From positions 1 to 11,705 of the forward strand of contig UZAE01001742.1 in the NCBI GenBank assembly GCA_900617975.1: DNA of 11,705 nucleotides. The letters run 5' to 3'. Position numbers and translations under genes: made by a program. Below the pieces are notes generated by a model that was not told where the DNA came from, did no database searches, and saw nothing but the letters and a program-made list of their open reading frames with translations. The stretch comes from Rodentolepis nana. Its lineage: Eukaryota > Platyhelminthes > Cestoda > Cyclophyllidea > Hymenolepididae. This document shows, piece after piece, positions 10,447 to 11,705 of this stretch; position 1 is the first letter of the stretch, and every line of letters begins with the position of its first letter.

Positions 10447-10463
10447 GGGGGGATGGGGGAGGG
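10447..10463 (+). repeat. Short G-rich tract (runs of 6, 5 and 3 G)
   Basis: Three G runs are separated by AT and A. There are too few separate runs for a standard four-run quadruplex unless the longest is split. It is simple sequence in the putative intron, about 0.5 kb before exon B. Confidence 0.7.
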
Positions 10464-10984
10464 ACTCGTCTATTCCCAATCTCTTGTTTCTTGCCATTCG
10501 CTTCGGATGCCTGAAACAGAAGACTGCGTTTTCTATTCATGTTACAGGAAGATCGCTATATTCTCTGCCTTCTCGACAGATTCAGGTTTCGATTCAATGA
10601 TTATCTCAGTCACTGCTTTTTAGCACAGGGCCTCATTTTATTCCCTTCTTTTTGTCGAATTGTTTGTGTGACATGCTCATGGTGACTGTCAAATTTGCAT
10701 TCCACTCTATGTCCTTCCTCTGGTTGTCTATTGATTCTGCCACCTGACTGACCGTTGACTCAACCTTTTGTCTTTCTGAAACAGGTTTTGTTCGGTACAT
10801 CATTTCTTTATGTCCTCGTTTGCCACACAAGTTGTAACCATGCCACTTGTGAGGATAAATCAGCCCAAGAGCCTTACTGGAAGTGAAAATAACAGTGGAG
10901 TGCATTAAAGATGGAAGCACCTGTTTGTATTCTTACGGCCAATGCTCTCTCACTCTTTAAATAATTTGCTAATGCTTTCTCCAG

Positions 10985-11293
10985 AACTTTCCGACTGGTT
11001 TCTGGATCAGATGTTGTTTGTGCGAAGTGTTGTCGGCGATGACAATTCTGCTGCCCCCTCCGAGGTTAACATTAAACGGAGTTTCAAGCGTGGAAATGCT
11101 GAATTAAAGCAGCGGCAGAGTGAGCTGGAAACGCGACTTGCTGAAATTCGTCTCAGAATTTCTCAACTTGAAGATGACGCTAAGCAGGCAGCTGAAGAAA
11201 GCAGTAAAGCCATGAGAGCCTCGTCCAAATCCACTCCTGCTAATGAGAATGGAAGGAAAAGTGGACGCTCGGCCTCAGGCAATGAGGACACAG
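10985..11293 (+). CDS. Exon B of the same unidentified gene: coiled-coil segment
   Basis: This exon of 309 bp encodes 103 codon equivalents. It is bounded by a good acceptor (CTAAT possible branch site at 10969-10973, then GCTTTCTCCAG) and a consensus donor (ACAG|GTATGT at 11294). It starts with the last two bases of a codon and ends with the first base of the next, so it is a symmetric phase 1-1 exon that joins exon A in frame through a Lys codon. The product starts LSDWFLDQMLFVRSVV. It then has a polar stretch and a strong coiled coil at exon residues 39-72, with L41, L48, L52, I55, I59, L62, A66 and A69 in a/d spacing. It ends in a Ser/Lys/Gly-rich hydrophilic tail. Together with exon A this suggests a coiled-coil scaffold-type protein. 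The function is unknown, and the C-terminus lies beyond the window. Confidence 0.75.
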
Positions 11294-11705
11294 GTATGTT
11301 CATTGGTTTTCCAAAATTCCATTATTTATTTATTTATATCAAATGGCAGGCGTTTTGATAGTTATCATTAGCCCTTTGGTTGACTTCAGGCTTCACAGAG
11401 CGGAAGGAACATCAAAGTGAAAAAAAAGTCGAGGGGGGGGGGACAGAAGAGTGATTCAAGGATGTAAAAGAGATAGATAGACACAAAGCCAGAAAAAAGG
11501 TGAGGTGAGTAATGTGGAAGGGGTCGAATATGGCATACAGTGGGGTGATGGTAGTTAGAAGCCAGAAGTGAACTGTCGGTTAATAGACTTTTTTGCCGTA
11601 TGAGTATACGTTGCCCAGGATGCACCACGTGGAGGTATGTCTATCCCACACCCCAAATTCTATTATTAAGCCCTCAATACATATTTCTAAACATTATTAG
11701 ATTGC
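11294..11705 (+). other. Start of the next intron, cut by window edge
   Basis: The interval begins with the donor GTATGT directly after exon B and is mostly occupied by a SINE-like copy. No acceptor or further exon is visible before the window ends. Confidence 0.6.
11327..11654 (-). mobile_element. SINE-like element with clear target-site duplication, just past a splice donor
   Basis: A full-length family member of 328 bp, and the best reference copy in the window. On the + strand it starts TATTTATTTATATCAAATGG and ends GCACCACGTGGAGG, TATGTCTATCCCACACCCC. It is flanked by AAATTCCATTATT (11314-11326) and AAATTCTATTATT (11655-11667), 12 of 13 matching. Read on the minus strand it starts GGGGTGTGGGATAG and ends in ATAAATAAATA, the usual layout of a LINE-mobilised short element with a microsatellite tail. 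It carries a run of 10 G at 11433-11442. It begins 33 bp after the donor of exon B. A B-box-like TATTCGACCCC on the minus strand (around 11518-11528) hints at RNA polymerase III ancestry but is not decisive. The minus-strand open frame inside it shows no recognisable protein. Confidence 0.9.

Larger units (their letters stand above)
3140..10984 (+). other. Putative 7.8 kb intron between exons A and B
   Basis: The interval starts GTGAGT and ends CTAATGCTTTCTCCAG, giving GT-AG ends. The exon phases on both sides match (1 and 1). It contains one SINE-like copy (6614-6936), microsatellites, G/C tracts, a hairpin and a short direct repeat. The open frames inside are short and mostly T-rich or low in complexity, and I do not count them as genes. 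Stretches such as 3146-4150, 4300-5280, 6300-6600, 6950-7500, 7550-8200, 8980-9670 and 9700-10440 show nothing I can name. Small exons that I missed are possible, since I cannot align to transcripts. A single frame at 8752-8969 has an acceptor-like start but no good donor. Confidence 0.6.

Noticed and set aside
11327..11654. Miniature inverted-repeat DNA transposon
   Set aside because: The two ends are not inverted repeats of each other; one is an A/T microsatellite and the other is C-rich.

Overview
The window looks like nuclear DNA from a metazoan with an AT-rich, intron-rich genome. Coding sequence comes in short islands bounded by GT-AG splice signals. Long non-coding stretches carry microsatellites, homopolymer tracts and a dispersed short retroposon. 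There is no operon, no bacterial-style gene packing and no RNA gene I can support. A flatworm or other invertebrate is possible, but that is only an impression; nothing here fixes the species.

Gene content: two exons on the + strand appear to belong to one gene. Exon A (2225-3139) encodes about 305 residues: a folded-looking N-terminal part, a strongly basic stretch, a Ser/Thr/Pro-rich linker, and the start of a coiled coil. Exon B (10985-11293) encodes about 103 residues, mainly a second coiled coil. Both exons begin and end in phase 1, so they join in frame across a 7.8 kb intron (3140-10984), and a heptad pattern can be continued across the junction. The gene runs off the right edge after the donor at 11294. 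I do not recognise the protein.

Repeats: one family of non-coding elements, about 320-330 bp long, occurs five times: 1-40 (end only), 265-886 (outer copy), 346-633 (nested inside the outer copy), 6614-6936 and 11327-11654. All copies lie in the same orientation. Read on the minus strand they start with GGGGTGTGCGATAGAC and end in a (TAAA)n-like tail. Three of the four complete copies have target-site duplications of 13-14 bp. This fits a SINE-like retroposon moved by a LINE, not an LTR or DNA transposon. The left cluster is a clear nested insertion of the family into itself. The rightmost copy sits only 33 bp past a splice donor.

Elsewhere: 900-2224 and the large intron hold only simple repeats, G/C homopolymer tracts (including a run of 30 G), one good hairpin and a short direct repeat. 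Most open frames there are short, low in complexity and unsupported.
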